DNA of 7,423 nucleotides, taken from JADHUC01 sp964617665 (GTDB taxonomy: Bacteria > Planctomycetota > Planctomycetia > Pirellulales > Pirellulaceae). The translations under genes were made by a program, and so were the position numbers. How positions within the stretch are numbered: position 1 is the stretch's first letter; each line of letters starts with the position of its first letter. Below, piece after piece: positions 1 to 5,998 of this stretch. The notes under the pieces were generated by a model, which was given only the letters and a program-made list of their open reading frames with translations, ran no database searches and was not told the DNA's origin. Location: contig CAZUAH010000657.1 of assembly GCA_964617665.1 (NCBI GenBank), positions 1-7,423 on the forward strand, given 5' to 3'.

Positions 1-1666
1 CTTCGTCGCCGCTGTTGATCTTGTCGCCGGCGGCGGTGCTGATGAAGTCGGGGGCCGTGCCGCCGCCCATCGAGAAGTCGAGGGCCAGGCCGAAGGCGAG
101 GCCGAGGTCTTTTTCGACGGCTAATTGACGGAGGACTCGGCGATAAGGCAATCCCAGCAACCCGCATTCGCGGCGCAAGGTGGATAGGCCGCTGGAGATC
201 CGCATCCGGGCGGCTTTGATGTCTTCGATTGGGTTCAACAGCCGCAAGGGCGGGCCCAGAACGTCGTAGTCTTGATAGGTTGGCAGATCGCGGGAATAGT
301 CGGCGGCCGTTACGTGGCGGTAGCGGCCCAGGGCTACTTGCATCCCGTCGTGGACGCGGCGGACTTGCGAGCCCATCGATCGGCCCAGGGCGTTGGTCAG
401 CGGCTGGCTCATGGACCGGTCGTCGTTGATCATCGCTCGCAATACGGCAAAGGACGCTCCGGTCGGGTTGCCCGTAAATCGGTGGTAGGAGAGGTTCGAT
501 GCCATCGAGGCGCGGTTCATCAGGAAGCGTACGAAGGGTTCTACGTCTTTGTTGGGCCGCTTGGATTCGACAATCTGCACGTCCTCACCGTCTTCGGCCG
601 AGACGCGGGCCACGGTGCCGGCGGTCAGGCCTACTTCGGATAGGTGTGGCACGCCTTCGTTCATGTTGTCGCCGTAGGCGGCTGGTTCGGATAGCGTGTT
701 TTCGTCGGTGTTAAAGTCGATCGAGCCGTCTTCGTTGTTGGCTTCTTTGAGCAGGAGGGTTAGCCCGGAGGCTAGGGCGGCGGATGTGAGTTCATGGCCT
801 ACGAGCCAGTCTTCGTCGCGCGCGGGTTGCATGAGGATATTGGCAAAGGAGATGCCGAACGATTGGGACGAGCGGGTGGTGAGTGCTTGGTGAATAACGC
901 GGTTGGCGGGGATCCGGTCGCTGTGGCCTCGTAACGACGAGATGCTGCCCATGTAGTAGTCGTAGGGGTGGGAATCGAACAGGTGAAAGGCGACTTTCTC
1001 GCCGTACTGGTTGTATTCGATCCCGTTTTCAATGCGGTTTTGCTTGTCGGTTTGCGGCTGGTCTTTGGAGTCGTCTAGCTGTTCGGCTTCGAGCAGTTGC
1101 CAGCTAATCGGACAGACGCCTCGCGGGGCGGGGCGGTGGACTTTGAGCCAGAGTGTATTGCCGGTGCCGAAGAGGTCGCCGGCCGAGGTGAGTTGCATTT
1201 CGTAGAGGGATCGGCGGCGTTCGCAGTCGGCGTATCGTTCGGCCCACCGTTCGTACATGTCGTCGGATTCGTCGCCGAATTGGAAGAGCGGATCGGTAAA
1301 GACCCATTCCGGTTTGGCGTCGATCGGCCGTTCGCCGACGCCGCCGAAGAAGGTCTTGATCCCTTCGCCGACGACGAGCTGGGTCATCATGGCGACGGCC
1401 CGCTTGATCATGTAGGTGTTGTCGATCAGCCAGCGCATGCGGCGGGTGAGTTTGTCCCAGGACTCGCGCACGGCGGCGTTGCCGGATCGGTGGGGTGGCT
1501 GGAAGTCGAAGGAGAACTTGTCGTCCACGGCGCCGCGATAGTGCGGCGTGGTGGCGGTGCCGCGGACGCGTAGCTGGCGCGTGCGGACGGCGGGCAGGTT
1601 GGGGGCCGGTGTGTTGGAGGTGACCGCGGTGGGTTCGATTCCGGCGCCGGCAACTATCTGTGACAT
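1..1666 (-). CDS. Lambda-type phage portal protein, 3' end cut by window edge
   Basis: This is the portal of a tailed phage: a ring at one capsid vertex through which the terminase pumps DNA and to which the head-tail connector binds. Reading the minus strand from ATG 1666 gives an uninterrupted frame of 555 codons running off the window (starts MSQIVAGAG, last visible SGDE). Lambda gpB is 533 aa, so only the C-terminal tail should be missing. Family-like features are a basic/hydrophobic segment near residues 76-100 (TRRMRWLIDNTYMIKRAV), a conserved-looking block at 392-415 (LSYHRFTGNPTGASFAVLRA, equivalent to the lambda LSYE...YSSARA segment) and a helical stretch at 480-515 (EDIKAARMRISSGLSTLRRE). 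It starts 13 bp after the gpW-like stop, as W-B do in lambda. There is no clear Shine-Dalgarno, which fits translational coupling. Family assignment is firm; the symbol is left blank because the host phage is not known. Confidence 0.9.
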   Translation of the reverse strand, partial: MSQIVAGAGIEPTAVTSNTPAPNLPAVRTRQLRVRGTATTPHYRGAVDDKFSFDFQPPHRSGNAAVRESWDKLTRRMRWLIDNTYMIKRAVAMMTQLVVGEGIKTFFGGVGERPIDAKPEWVFTDPLFQFGDESDDMYERWAERYADCERRRSLYEMQLTSAGDLFGTGNTLWLKVHRPAPRGVCPISWQLLEAEQLDDSKDQPQTDKQNRIENGIEYNQYGEKVAFHLFDSHPYDYYMGSISSLRGHSDRIPANRVIHQALTTRSSQSFGISFANILMQPARDEDWLVGHELTSAALASGLTLLLKEANNEDGSIDFNTDENTLSEPAAYGDNMNEGVPHLSEVGLTAGTVARVSAEDGEDVQIVESKRPNKDVEPFVRFLMNRASMASNLSYHRFTGNPTGASFAVLRAMINDDRSMSQPLTNALGRSMGSQVRRVHDGMQVALGRYRHVTAADYSRDLPTYQDYDVLGPPLRLLNPIEDIKAARMRISSGLSTLRRECGLLGLPYRRVLRQLAVEKDLGLAFGLALDFSMGGGTAPDFISTAAGDKINSGDE

Positions 1667-1679
1667 GGCGGGCAGTTCT

Positions 1680-1904
1680 CTAATATCGGGTAGCGCGGAT
1701 GAACCGTGATTTGGTGCCTCGGGTCAGGCGTGCAAGTTGTTTTTCGAGGTCTTGTTCCATTTTCATCAGGGCGGGCAGCTCGAGCATCGTGGCTTTGTCG
1801 CCGCCGTCGTGCGCGAATTCGGCCACACCGCCGTCCAGAATGATGTCGATTGCGGCGCGAACTTTGACCAGGCGGGCGTTGATTTGCGTGGAAGTTTGGG
1901 GCAT
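1680..1904 (-). CDS. gpW-like head-tail joining protein
   Basis: This 74-aa protein lies directly upstream of the portal gene. Lambda gpW (68 aa) binds below the portal, closes the DNA-filled head and makes the platform for the head-tail connector. The layout fits gpW: an N-terminal helix (residues about 6-24, INARLVKVRAAIDIILDGG), a short beta-hairpin region (25-38, VAEFAHDGGDKATM), a second helix (39-61, LELPALMKMEQDLEKQLAR) and a basic tail (TRGTKSRFIRATRY). Lambda gpW has the same helix-hairpin-helix-basic tail plan. The ATG at 1904 is preceded by AAAGGA with 6 nt spacing, a good ribosome binding site that fixes the start. It is 15 bp downstream of the zinc-ribbon gene and 13 bp upstream of the portal, so the three form one transcription unit. 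The assignment rests on size, gene order and helical pattern; direct sequence identity to gpW is low. Confidence 0.8.
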   Translation of the reverse strand: MPQTSTQINARLVKVRAAIDIILDGGVAEFAHDGGDKATMLELPALMKMEQDLEKQLARLTRGTKSRFIRATRY

Positions 1905-1919
1905 GTTCCGTCCTTTGGC

Positions 1920-2105
1920 CTATCTCGCGCTTCTGTTCACCGGCCGCTGCCGGCGTCGCGTGGGGTGCCGTTTCACGCCAAGCTGGCATTGCGGGCAGCG
2001 ATACCAGCCGGCGGAACGCTTCGGATCGGGCCGAAGTTCCACTCGGTCCCCCGCATCCGCGCAACGCCCGCAATAGTACGTTTTGCCATCGGTCAACTGA
2101 CTCAC
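1920..2105 (-). CDS. Small zinc-ribbon protein, possibly Com-like
   Basis: This is a 61-aa protein starting at GTG 2105. It has two CxxC knuckles, CGRC (Cys12/Cys15) and CPQC (Cys37/Cys40), separated by a short charged loop, then a strongly basic tail (KRHPTRRRQRPVNRSAR). Four cysteines in this spacing should bind one Zn ion, and the basic tail suggests nucleic-acid binding. Size and layout recall the Com family (Mu Com, 62 aa, a zinc-finger translational activator of the DNA modification gene mom), but the resemblance is general and small zinc ribbons of unknown role are common among phage head genes. The frame is open further upstream, but those codons lie over the radical SAM gene on the other strand and contain no plausible start near the boundary. 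CAAGAG a few bases upstream could be a weak ribosome binding site. It heads the zinc ribbon-gpW-portal group and is divergent from the radical SAM gene. Confidence 0.7.
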   Translation of the reverse strand: MSQLTDGKTYYCGRCADAGDRVELRPDPKRSAGWYRCPQCQLGVKRHPTRRRQRPVNRSAR

Positions 2106-2116
2106 TTCCGCAACTC

Positions 2117-2146
2117 TTGAGAAAAAGGCATGGCTACGGTAAGAAT
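2117..2146 (+). promoter_or_regulatory. Possible sigma70-type promoter for the radical SAM gene
   Basis: In the 80-bp divergent gap, TTGAGA (2117-2122, 5 of 6 to the -35 consensus) is followed 18 bp later by AAGAAT (2141-2146, 4 of 6 to TATAAT). TAGAAT at 2154-2159 (5 of 6) is an alternative -10 box with a poor -35. Either would place a transcription start just ahead of the GTG at 2186. These are consensus matches by eye only. No convincing minus-strand promoter was seen in the same gap. Confidence 0.3.
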
Positions 2147-2171
2147 CGGTCGGTAGAATGCGGGTACTAAA

Positions 2172-2178
2172 GGGAGGT
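2172..2178 (+). promoter_or_regulatory. Strong ribosome binding site of the radical SAM gene
   Basis: GGGAGGT lies 7 nt upstream of the GTG at 2186. It is the best Shine-Dalgarno in the window and decides the start of the radical SAM gene, since the neighbouring minus-strand genes mostly have weak sites. It suggests the gene is efficiently translated from its own short leader. Confidence 0.8.
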
Positions 2179-2185
2179 AAACGGC

Positions 2186-2965
2186 GTGGAACGCACAGCG
2201 GCGGTATCGGGAACCAAGGAATGGAGTGTGGCGTCGGTGAATTGTGTTGATGGGTGTTCTCACGCCTGTCGCTATTGTTACGCTCGCGCAATGGCCGTGC
2301 GGTTTGGGCGAATCCGGTTCGATGATTGGCCTGAAATGCACGTCCGGGATAAGGACGTGCAGGCAAACCGAAGGTTTCACGAGGGCGGGCGGGTGATGTT
2401 CCCCACCGCGTCCGACATCACGCCGGAGGTTTGGCCAGCGTGTATGACGGTGATCGACAAACTTCTGGCGGCGGGGAACGATCTGCTGATTGTGAGCAAA
2501 CCGCACCCGGAGTGCATCCGGGCGATTTGTTATGAGTTCAGCGAATACTGGAACAAGATTCTGTTCAGGTTTTCGATCGGGGCGCGGGAAAATGATCTTC
2601 TGTCGTACTGGGAGCCTGGCGCCCCGTCGTACGAAGAACGCAAACGGTGCCTGATATTCGCGGCCCAAGCCGGCTTCTCGACCAGCGTATCGGCCGAACC
2701 GCTACTGGACGCCGACGACGCGGTGGGGCTGTTTCGAGATTTGGAGCCGTGGGTAACGGATACGATTTGGTTCGGCAAGATGAACCGGATCCCGAGTGAT
2801 TGCGCCTCGCCGGCTGCCATCGAGGCGATCAAACGCGGCCAGACAAACGAACGGATCCGGGAGATTTATGAGGCGTTGAAATACGAACCCAAGGTGCGCT
2901 GGAAAGAATCGTACAAAGAGGTTCTTGGATTGAAACGAGCAACCGAAGCGGGGATGGATCGATGA
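2186..2965 (+). CDS. Radical SAM enzyme, SplB/COG1533-like
   Basis: This 259-aa protein starts at GTG with a strong ribosome binding site. The N-terminus carries the radical SAM motif CxxxCxxC: Cys24, Cys28 and Cys31 in GCSHACRYCYAR, which would hold a [4Fe-4S] cluster that cleaves S-adenosylmethionine to a 5'-deoxyadenosyl radical. Further blocks fit the COG1533 group (spore photoproduct lyase relatives and Rv2578c-like proteins): MFPTASDITPE (71-81), LLIVSKPHPE (100-109), a strand near 125-132 (ILFRFSIG), EPGAPSYEERKR (143-154) and the late strand FSTSVSAEPLLD (164-175). The length fits a bare radical SAM barrel with no extra domain. The substrate is unknown; DNA, RNA or peptide are all possible. 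It is the only plus-strand gene here, convergent with the large terminase (3 bp between stops) and divergent from the zinc ribbon. It looks like phage cargo (a moron). The phage Gp37/Gp68 family (DUF5131) was considered, but its cysteine spacing differs. Confidence 0.85.
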   Translation: MERTAAVSGTKEWSVASVNCVDGCSHACRYCYARAMAVRFGRIRFDDWPEMHVRDKDVQANRRFHEGGRVMFPTASDITPEVWPACMTVIDKLLAAGNDLLIVSKPHPECIRAICYEFSEYWNKILFRFSIGARENDLLSYWEPGAPSYEERKRCLIFAAQAGFSTSVSAEPLLDADDAVGLFRDLEPWVTDTIWFGKMNRIPSDCASPAAIEAIKRGQTNERIREIYEALKYEPKVRWKESYKEVLGLKRATEAGMDR

Positions 2966-2968
2966 CGC

Positions 2969-4912
2969 CTACCGCGCCGCGCGGTTTGGGGCGTTTCGTT
3001 TGCCGGACTTCCGCTTCTTCTTCTCGATTCGCCATTTCGATGCGTCCCAGCCGGGGTTGTTGGGCAATTGGTCCACGATCATTTGGGCGATGGCCGAGCC
3101 GTTCACTTCGCAATCCCAGAAGTCGTGGCCTAGATTGCGGTCGCGTTCTTTGAAGACCAGGCGGGGCCGACCGTCTTTGCCTCGTTCATAGGTCGGCGGC
3201 TCGTTTACCAGTTGCTGTAGATAGTGCCGGCCGCTCTGCATCACGTCGCCGGGTAATAGCCACGCGCCGGACTTGTCCGCGCGGCCTCGGAACCGTTCCA
3301 CCAGATCGATCCGGAAGGCGTTGACGTTGATCGACCAGAGTTCCAGGCCGCCTTCGTAAACGACCGGCCCGCTACCGTCTTCGCGTTCGCGGCGGGATTC
3401 CTTGACCACGGACTTGATGTACTTCTGGGACGGTTTCATGGCCCCGTCGCCTCGGACGGCGCGCACGCGGGTTGTCTTTTTGTGGGATCGCACCCAGTTG
3501 TGGACGTCTAACGTACGGTAGTTTGCGTCGATGCCGAGCAGGGCGATTTTCAAACGGTGCTGACCGCGTGGGTTGGGCTCGTTCAGCGGGAACCAGCGGT
3601 CCATGACTTGGTTTATCTGGACCAGGTCGGATTTGACCAGCTCGGTTTCGTCGTCTTCTTCGCGGTCGAAGACGAACCAGTCCACCAACCAGCTCGTCCG
3701 GCGATCGCCCCAAGCTCGTACAACGACGTAGACTTCGTTTTGCTGGACGTCGGCCGAGCCGGTCAGGAACCAGGCTCCGGGCGGGACCGTGCCGCGTTTG
3801 TGGTCCGGGACGCTCAACCGCTCGGCCAGTTCCTTCCAGTGCGGCATGGTGACGCGGGCTTTGTAGGACCAACCTAGCTCATGCTGCCAGAAGTCGGGCA
3901 CGGTTCCGCCGGCCACGGCCAAGACGTATTCGCGGGCAATTTCTCCCCAGGAGGCGGACGAGTGGAAAGCCCACAAGTGAAAGCCGACGTCGCGCCGGCC
4001 GCGGTCGGGTTCGCCGGCCAAGCGGCCTTTCTTCGTGAGCCGACAGCCTTCCGGCACCCATTGCCCGGAGGCGGCGAATAGCTCCTTTTGCTCGTTGGTG
4101 ATCGTGCAACCGGCCGAGCAGACATAGTGCGCGGATGTTAGGACTTCGTCGCGGTCAAGGAATTGGTCGTGTTTATCTTTCAAACCGGACACGCCACCGC
4201 GGTTGTCTTCACGGCGAAGGAAAAAGCGGGGCTCCTGCCACGTGCCGCAATGCGGACATTGACACTGCCACCGGTGGCGGCGGCTCTGACGCTCCAATGT
4301 GTCAATGTTCGACGGCTCGGGAATTGGGGACGATTCGTAGAGGATCAGGTGCCGCGGGAACGCTTTGACTCGCTGCTTGGCCGCTTCCAGCGGGTTGGCC
4401 GCCCGGCTGTCCGACGCGTAAACGTCTACCTCGGACAAGAAAACGTATTTGCAGCGGCGGCCCCGCAACCGGCGGCGGGATCCGGACCAGGCGAGATAGA
4501 TGCGCATGCCGCCGAGGTCCATATGCCGCATGTTCCACTTGGACTCGGGCGGGATGTCGATACCCGATTCGGCGGCCAGCGCATAGAGACGCTCGCGAAA
4601 TTCCTGCGTGTCGGCTTGGGACGGCAAGACAACCAACGCCGACGCCGGGGCGTTTTCGGCCAGGTACAAGATGGCCGCCATCAGGGACAGGGTTTTGCCG
4701 ACTTGTGTGGCGGCTTTCAGCCGAATGGACCGCGTAACCGGATCGGCGATCGCCCGCAAGACTTCTCGCCACCAGGGGCGGCCCTGTAGATCGTATCGGC
4801 CTTTGGCCGCTTCCAAATCGGATAGACGGACGCGGGCCGCTATCCATTTGTCGGGATCATGACGCGTCCGGGGCCGCCACGCGTCCGCCGTCCGTTTCCG
4901 GAGACGCCGCAT
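2969..4912 (-). CDS. Phage terminase large subunit, GpA family
   Basis: This is the motor and nuclease that cuts the phage concatemer at cos and pumps DNA into the prohead. Numbering from ATG 4912 (647 aa; lambda gpA is 641): Walker A-like AATQVGKT at 67-74, Walker B-like YVFLSEVD at 156-163, a zinc knuckle typical of GpA proteins (CQCPHC, Cys217/219/222, with Cys265 and Cys269), and an RNase H-like nuclease with the first aspartate in GSADVQ (Asp388), the second in GIDANY (Asp462) and the C-terminal HDFWDCEV (His596, Trp599, Asp600). The C-terminus is basic (EKKKRKSGKRNAPNR). The frame is open to a TTG at 4975, which would give 668 aa and a 119-nt overlap with the small terminase. ATG 4912 leaves a 56-nt overlap and is preferred, although neither start has a clear ribosome binding site. 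The unusually long overlap suggests translational coupling. All key residues appear intact. Confidence 0.93.
   Translation of the reverse strand: MRRLRKRTADAWRPRTRHDPDKWIAARVRLSDLEAAKGRYDLQGRPWWREVLRAIADPVTRSIRLKAATQVGKTLSLMAAILYLAENAPASALVVLPSQADTQEFRERLYALAAESGIDIPPESKWNMRHMDLGGMRIYLAWSGSRRRLRGRRCKYVFLSEVDVYASDSRAANPLEAAKQRVKAFPRHLILYESSPIPEPSNIDTLERQSRRHRWQCQCPHCGTWQEPRFFLRREDNRGGVSGLKDKHDQFLDRDEVLTSAHYVCSAGCTITNEQKELFAASGQWVPEGCRLTKKGRLAGEPDRGRRDVGFHLWAFHSSASWGEIAREYVLAVAGGTVPDFWQHELGWSYKARVTMPHWKELAERLSVPDHKRGTVPPGAWFLTGSADVQQNEVYVVVRAWGDRRTSWLVDWFVFDREEDDETELVKSDLVQINQVMDRWFPLNEPNPRGQHRLKIALLGIDANYRTLDVHNWVRSHKKTTRVRAVRGDGAMKPSQKYIKSVVKESRREREDGSGPVVYEGGLELWSINVNAFRIDLVERFRGRADKSGAWLLPGDVMQSGRHYLQQLVNEPPTYERGKDGRPRLVFKERDRNLGHDFWDCEVNGSAIAQMIVDQLPNNPGWDASKWRIEKKKRKSGKRNAPNRAAR
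2971..2985 (+). terminator. Possible terminator hairpin after the radical SAM gene
   Basis: ACCGCG-CCG-CGCGGT forms a perfect 6-bp GC-rich stem with a 3-nt loop, starting 6 nt after the radical SAM stop codon. It is followed by TTTGGGGCGTTTCGTTT, which is T-rich but interrupted, so intrinsic termination would be weak. The hairpin lies within the last codons of the convergent terminase gene, so the sequence is also constrained by coding. Confidence 0.35.
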
Positions 4913-5765
4913 CGCCGGGCGCGTCGTCGTCGAGATCTTCGGTAGGGTCGTTGTCGCCTTCAATTTGCCGGGCAATCTCTTCTCGGGCGTTGTCCACCAG
5001 CTTTTCTACTTTTCGGTGAATTGCCCCCCGTACCTCTTCCGCCAAATTTTCCGGCAACGTCGCCAGCACCTCGTCTGGGATCGCTTCCAAGATGGCGGCC
5101 GCGTTATTTGCACACTGTTCGTTGAACCGGCCCACCTCGTCCACGTCCGCTAATCTCCGGAGTTGCTCCAGACGCTCTTCTTCCTTGATTTCCAGGTCCA
5201 GGAGAACCAACCGCTCCCGCGCCGCACGGACATCTCCAGACGCGTTCGGATCCTCGCCGCCCACCTTCACGTTCGCCGCAATCCAGAGCCGGCATTCCTC
5301 AACATCAAAACGCCCACCACCGTTTGGCCCCGGCCTGCCAGGCTTGCCGGGCATCCCGCGAGCCACGTAGCTTTTCAGCGTCCGCTCCGGATCCGCACAC
5401 GCCAACCCCAACGCCCCCGCCAATTCCCCATATGTCGCCACCACGGCCGGAGTCTCACCGCCAAACACCCGAGCCAGCACCGCCCACAGATCAACCGCCC
5501 GGCCGGAAATCGACAGCCCGTACCGTTCGCCAAACGCCCGCAACTCCTTCCGCCCCAGCCCGCTGATTTGCTCCAACATGCGAAACGGCACCGCCCGGCC
5601 GACATCGATAAACGATGTCTGGCTTCTTACCGTGTTGCGTTTTTCTACCGCCGTCGCTTCCTCCCGCGTCAACGGTTTGCCGGCGCGGATCTTTGCCGCG
5701 GCCGACTCTACCGATGCGCGTTGTCTCGCCGTCAAGGCGGCGGTGGGTTGGATGCTGTGCGTCAT
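4857..5765 (-). CDS. Phage terminase small subunit, Nu1-like
   Basis: The predicted role is to bind the cos region and bring the large subunit to it. It is 302 aa from ATG 5765, considerably longer than lambda Nu1 (181 aa). Residues about 110-165 look like a Nu1-type winged helix-turn-helix: TYGELAGALGLACADPERTLKSY, a glycine-rich wing (MPGKPGRPGPNGGGR) and then FDVEECRLWIAAN. Residues about 179-229 are a charged coiled-coil segment (ARERLVLLDLEIKEEERLEQ) running into AAAILEAIPDEVLATLP, the usual small-terminase pattern for oligomerisation. The C-terminus is acidic (about 269-287). Before the helix-turn-helix is an extra domain (about 45-103, VPFRMLEQISGLGRKELRAF...AVDLWAVLARVF) that I recall from planctomycete phage-type proteins. 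The frame extends to a TTG at 5813, adding a His-run encoded by a CAT trinucleotide repeat; the ATG is preferred. It lies directly upstream of the large terminase, overlapping it. Confidence 0.82.
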   Translation of the reverse strand: MTHSIQPTAALTARQRASVESAAAKIRAGKPLTREEATAVEKRNTVRSQTSFIDVGRAVPFRMLEQISGLGRKELRAFGERYGLSISGRAVDLWAVLARVFGGETPAVVATYGELAGALGLACADPERTLKSYVARGMPGKPGRPGPNGGGRFDVEECRLWIAANVKVGGEDPNASGDVRAARERLVLLDLEIKEEERLEQLRRLADVDEVGRFNEQCANNAAAILEAIPDEVLATLPENLAEEVRGAIHRKVEKLVDNAREEIARQIEGDNDPTEDLDDDAPGDAASPETDGGRVAAPDAS

Positions 5766-5782
5766 GATTCCACTCTGGCGGG

Positions 5783-5800
5783 GATGATGATGATGATGAG
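5783..5800. repeat. Short GAT trinucleotide repeat
   Basis: Five perfect GAT units followed by GAG lie just upstream of the small terminase ATG. If translation began at the alternative TTG 5813, the repeat would encode a run of histidines. From the preferred ATG it is untranslated leader. Repeat-number changes here could alter the leader length. Confidence 0.7.
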
Positions 5801-5871
5801 CGACGACCCCCAAACGCGCCCAAAACGCGCAACACTAAAGACTGCGCGCCCGCCGCCGCCACCCGCAGGTA

Positions 5872-5887
5872 GGCCCCAACCGGGGCC
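5872..5887. repeat. Perfect GC-rich inverted repeat
   Basis: GGCCCC-AACC-GGGGCC is a perfect 6-bp stem with a 4-nt loop in the non-coding region about 107 bp upstream of the small terminase start. There is no T-run on either side, so it is not a standard terminator. It could be a structural part of the cos region or an mRNA leader hairpin. Confidence 0.6.
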
Positions 5888-5950
5888 GATGGCGGACCGC
5901 GGCGCGTTGAGCAGCGTGTTGAACGTCGCCGCGACAAGCCCCGCTTTGTG

Positions 5951-5973
5951 CCACCAAAACCACCACCAAAACC
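5951..5973. repeat. Tandem 11-bp direct repeat, candidate small-terminase binding sites
   Basis: CCACCAAAACC occurs at 5951-5961 and again at 5963-5973, a 12-bp period (GGTTTTGGTGG on the minus strand, reading toward the small terminase). It lies 6 bp from the candidate cos nicking site, on the side nearer the small terminase gene. In lambda, cosB carries repeated R sites bound by Nu1 between cosN and nu1. Position and repetition fit such a role; the binding function is inferred. Confidence 0.5.
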
Positions 5974-5979
5974 TACACC

Positions 5980-5998
5980 CCCGCAGCTACCTCGCGGG
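5980..5998. other. Candidate cos nicking site
   Basis: Two inverted half-sites, CCCGC (5980-5984) and GCGGG (5994-5998), flank AGCTACCTC. The run ACCTCGCGGGT (5989-5999) is the same as the right half of the lambda cosN site as I remember it (GGCGACCTCGCGGGTTTTCGC), where lambda terminase makes one of its staggered nicks. The site lies upstream of a Nu1-type small terminase and next to a tandem repeat, as cosN does. The shared core reads on the plus strand while the terminase genes are on the minus strand, opposite to lambda; because the site is nearly symmetric this is not decisive. Overhang length cannot be set from sequence. Confidence 0.45.

Noticed and set aside
272..643. Plus-strand open frames across the left third (for example 272-643 and 1097-1573)
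   Set aside because: They are antisense shadows of the portal frame, which has an unbroken 555-codon minus-strand reading and clear family blocks. The plus-strand products show no recognisable motif.
2102..2668. Minus-strand frame of 188 codons opposite the radical SAM gene
   Set aside because: It is antisense to a gene with intact radical SAM motifs and has no recognisable features.
2186..2965. Assignment of the plus-strand gene to phage Gp37/Gp68 (DUF5131)
   Set aside because: That family, as I remember it, has a longer cysteine spacing (GCxxxxxGCxxCYA). This protein has the classical CxxxCxxC and the EPGAPSYEER-type block of COG1533.
3372..3872. Other-frame open frames within the large terminase (such as 3372-3872, 4163-4789 and 4302-4847)
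   Set aside because: They lie inside the terminase coding sequence, which carries all expected ATPase and nuclease motifs. The alternative products are Arg/Pro-rich, typical of GC-rich shadow frames.
5872..5887. GC hairpin as an intrinsic terminator
   Set aside because: There is no run of T after the stem on either strand, and it lies ahead of the packaging genes rather than directly after a gene.
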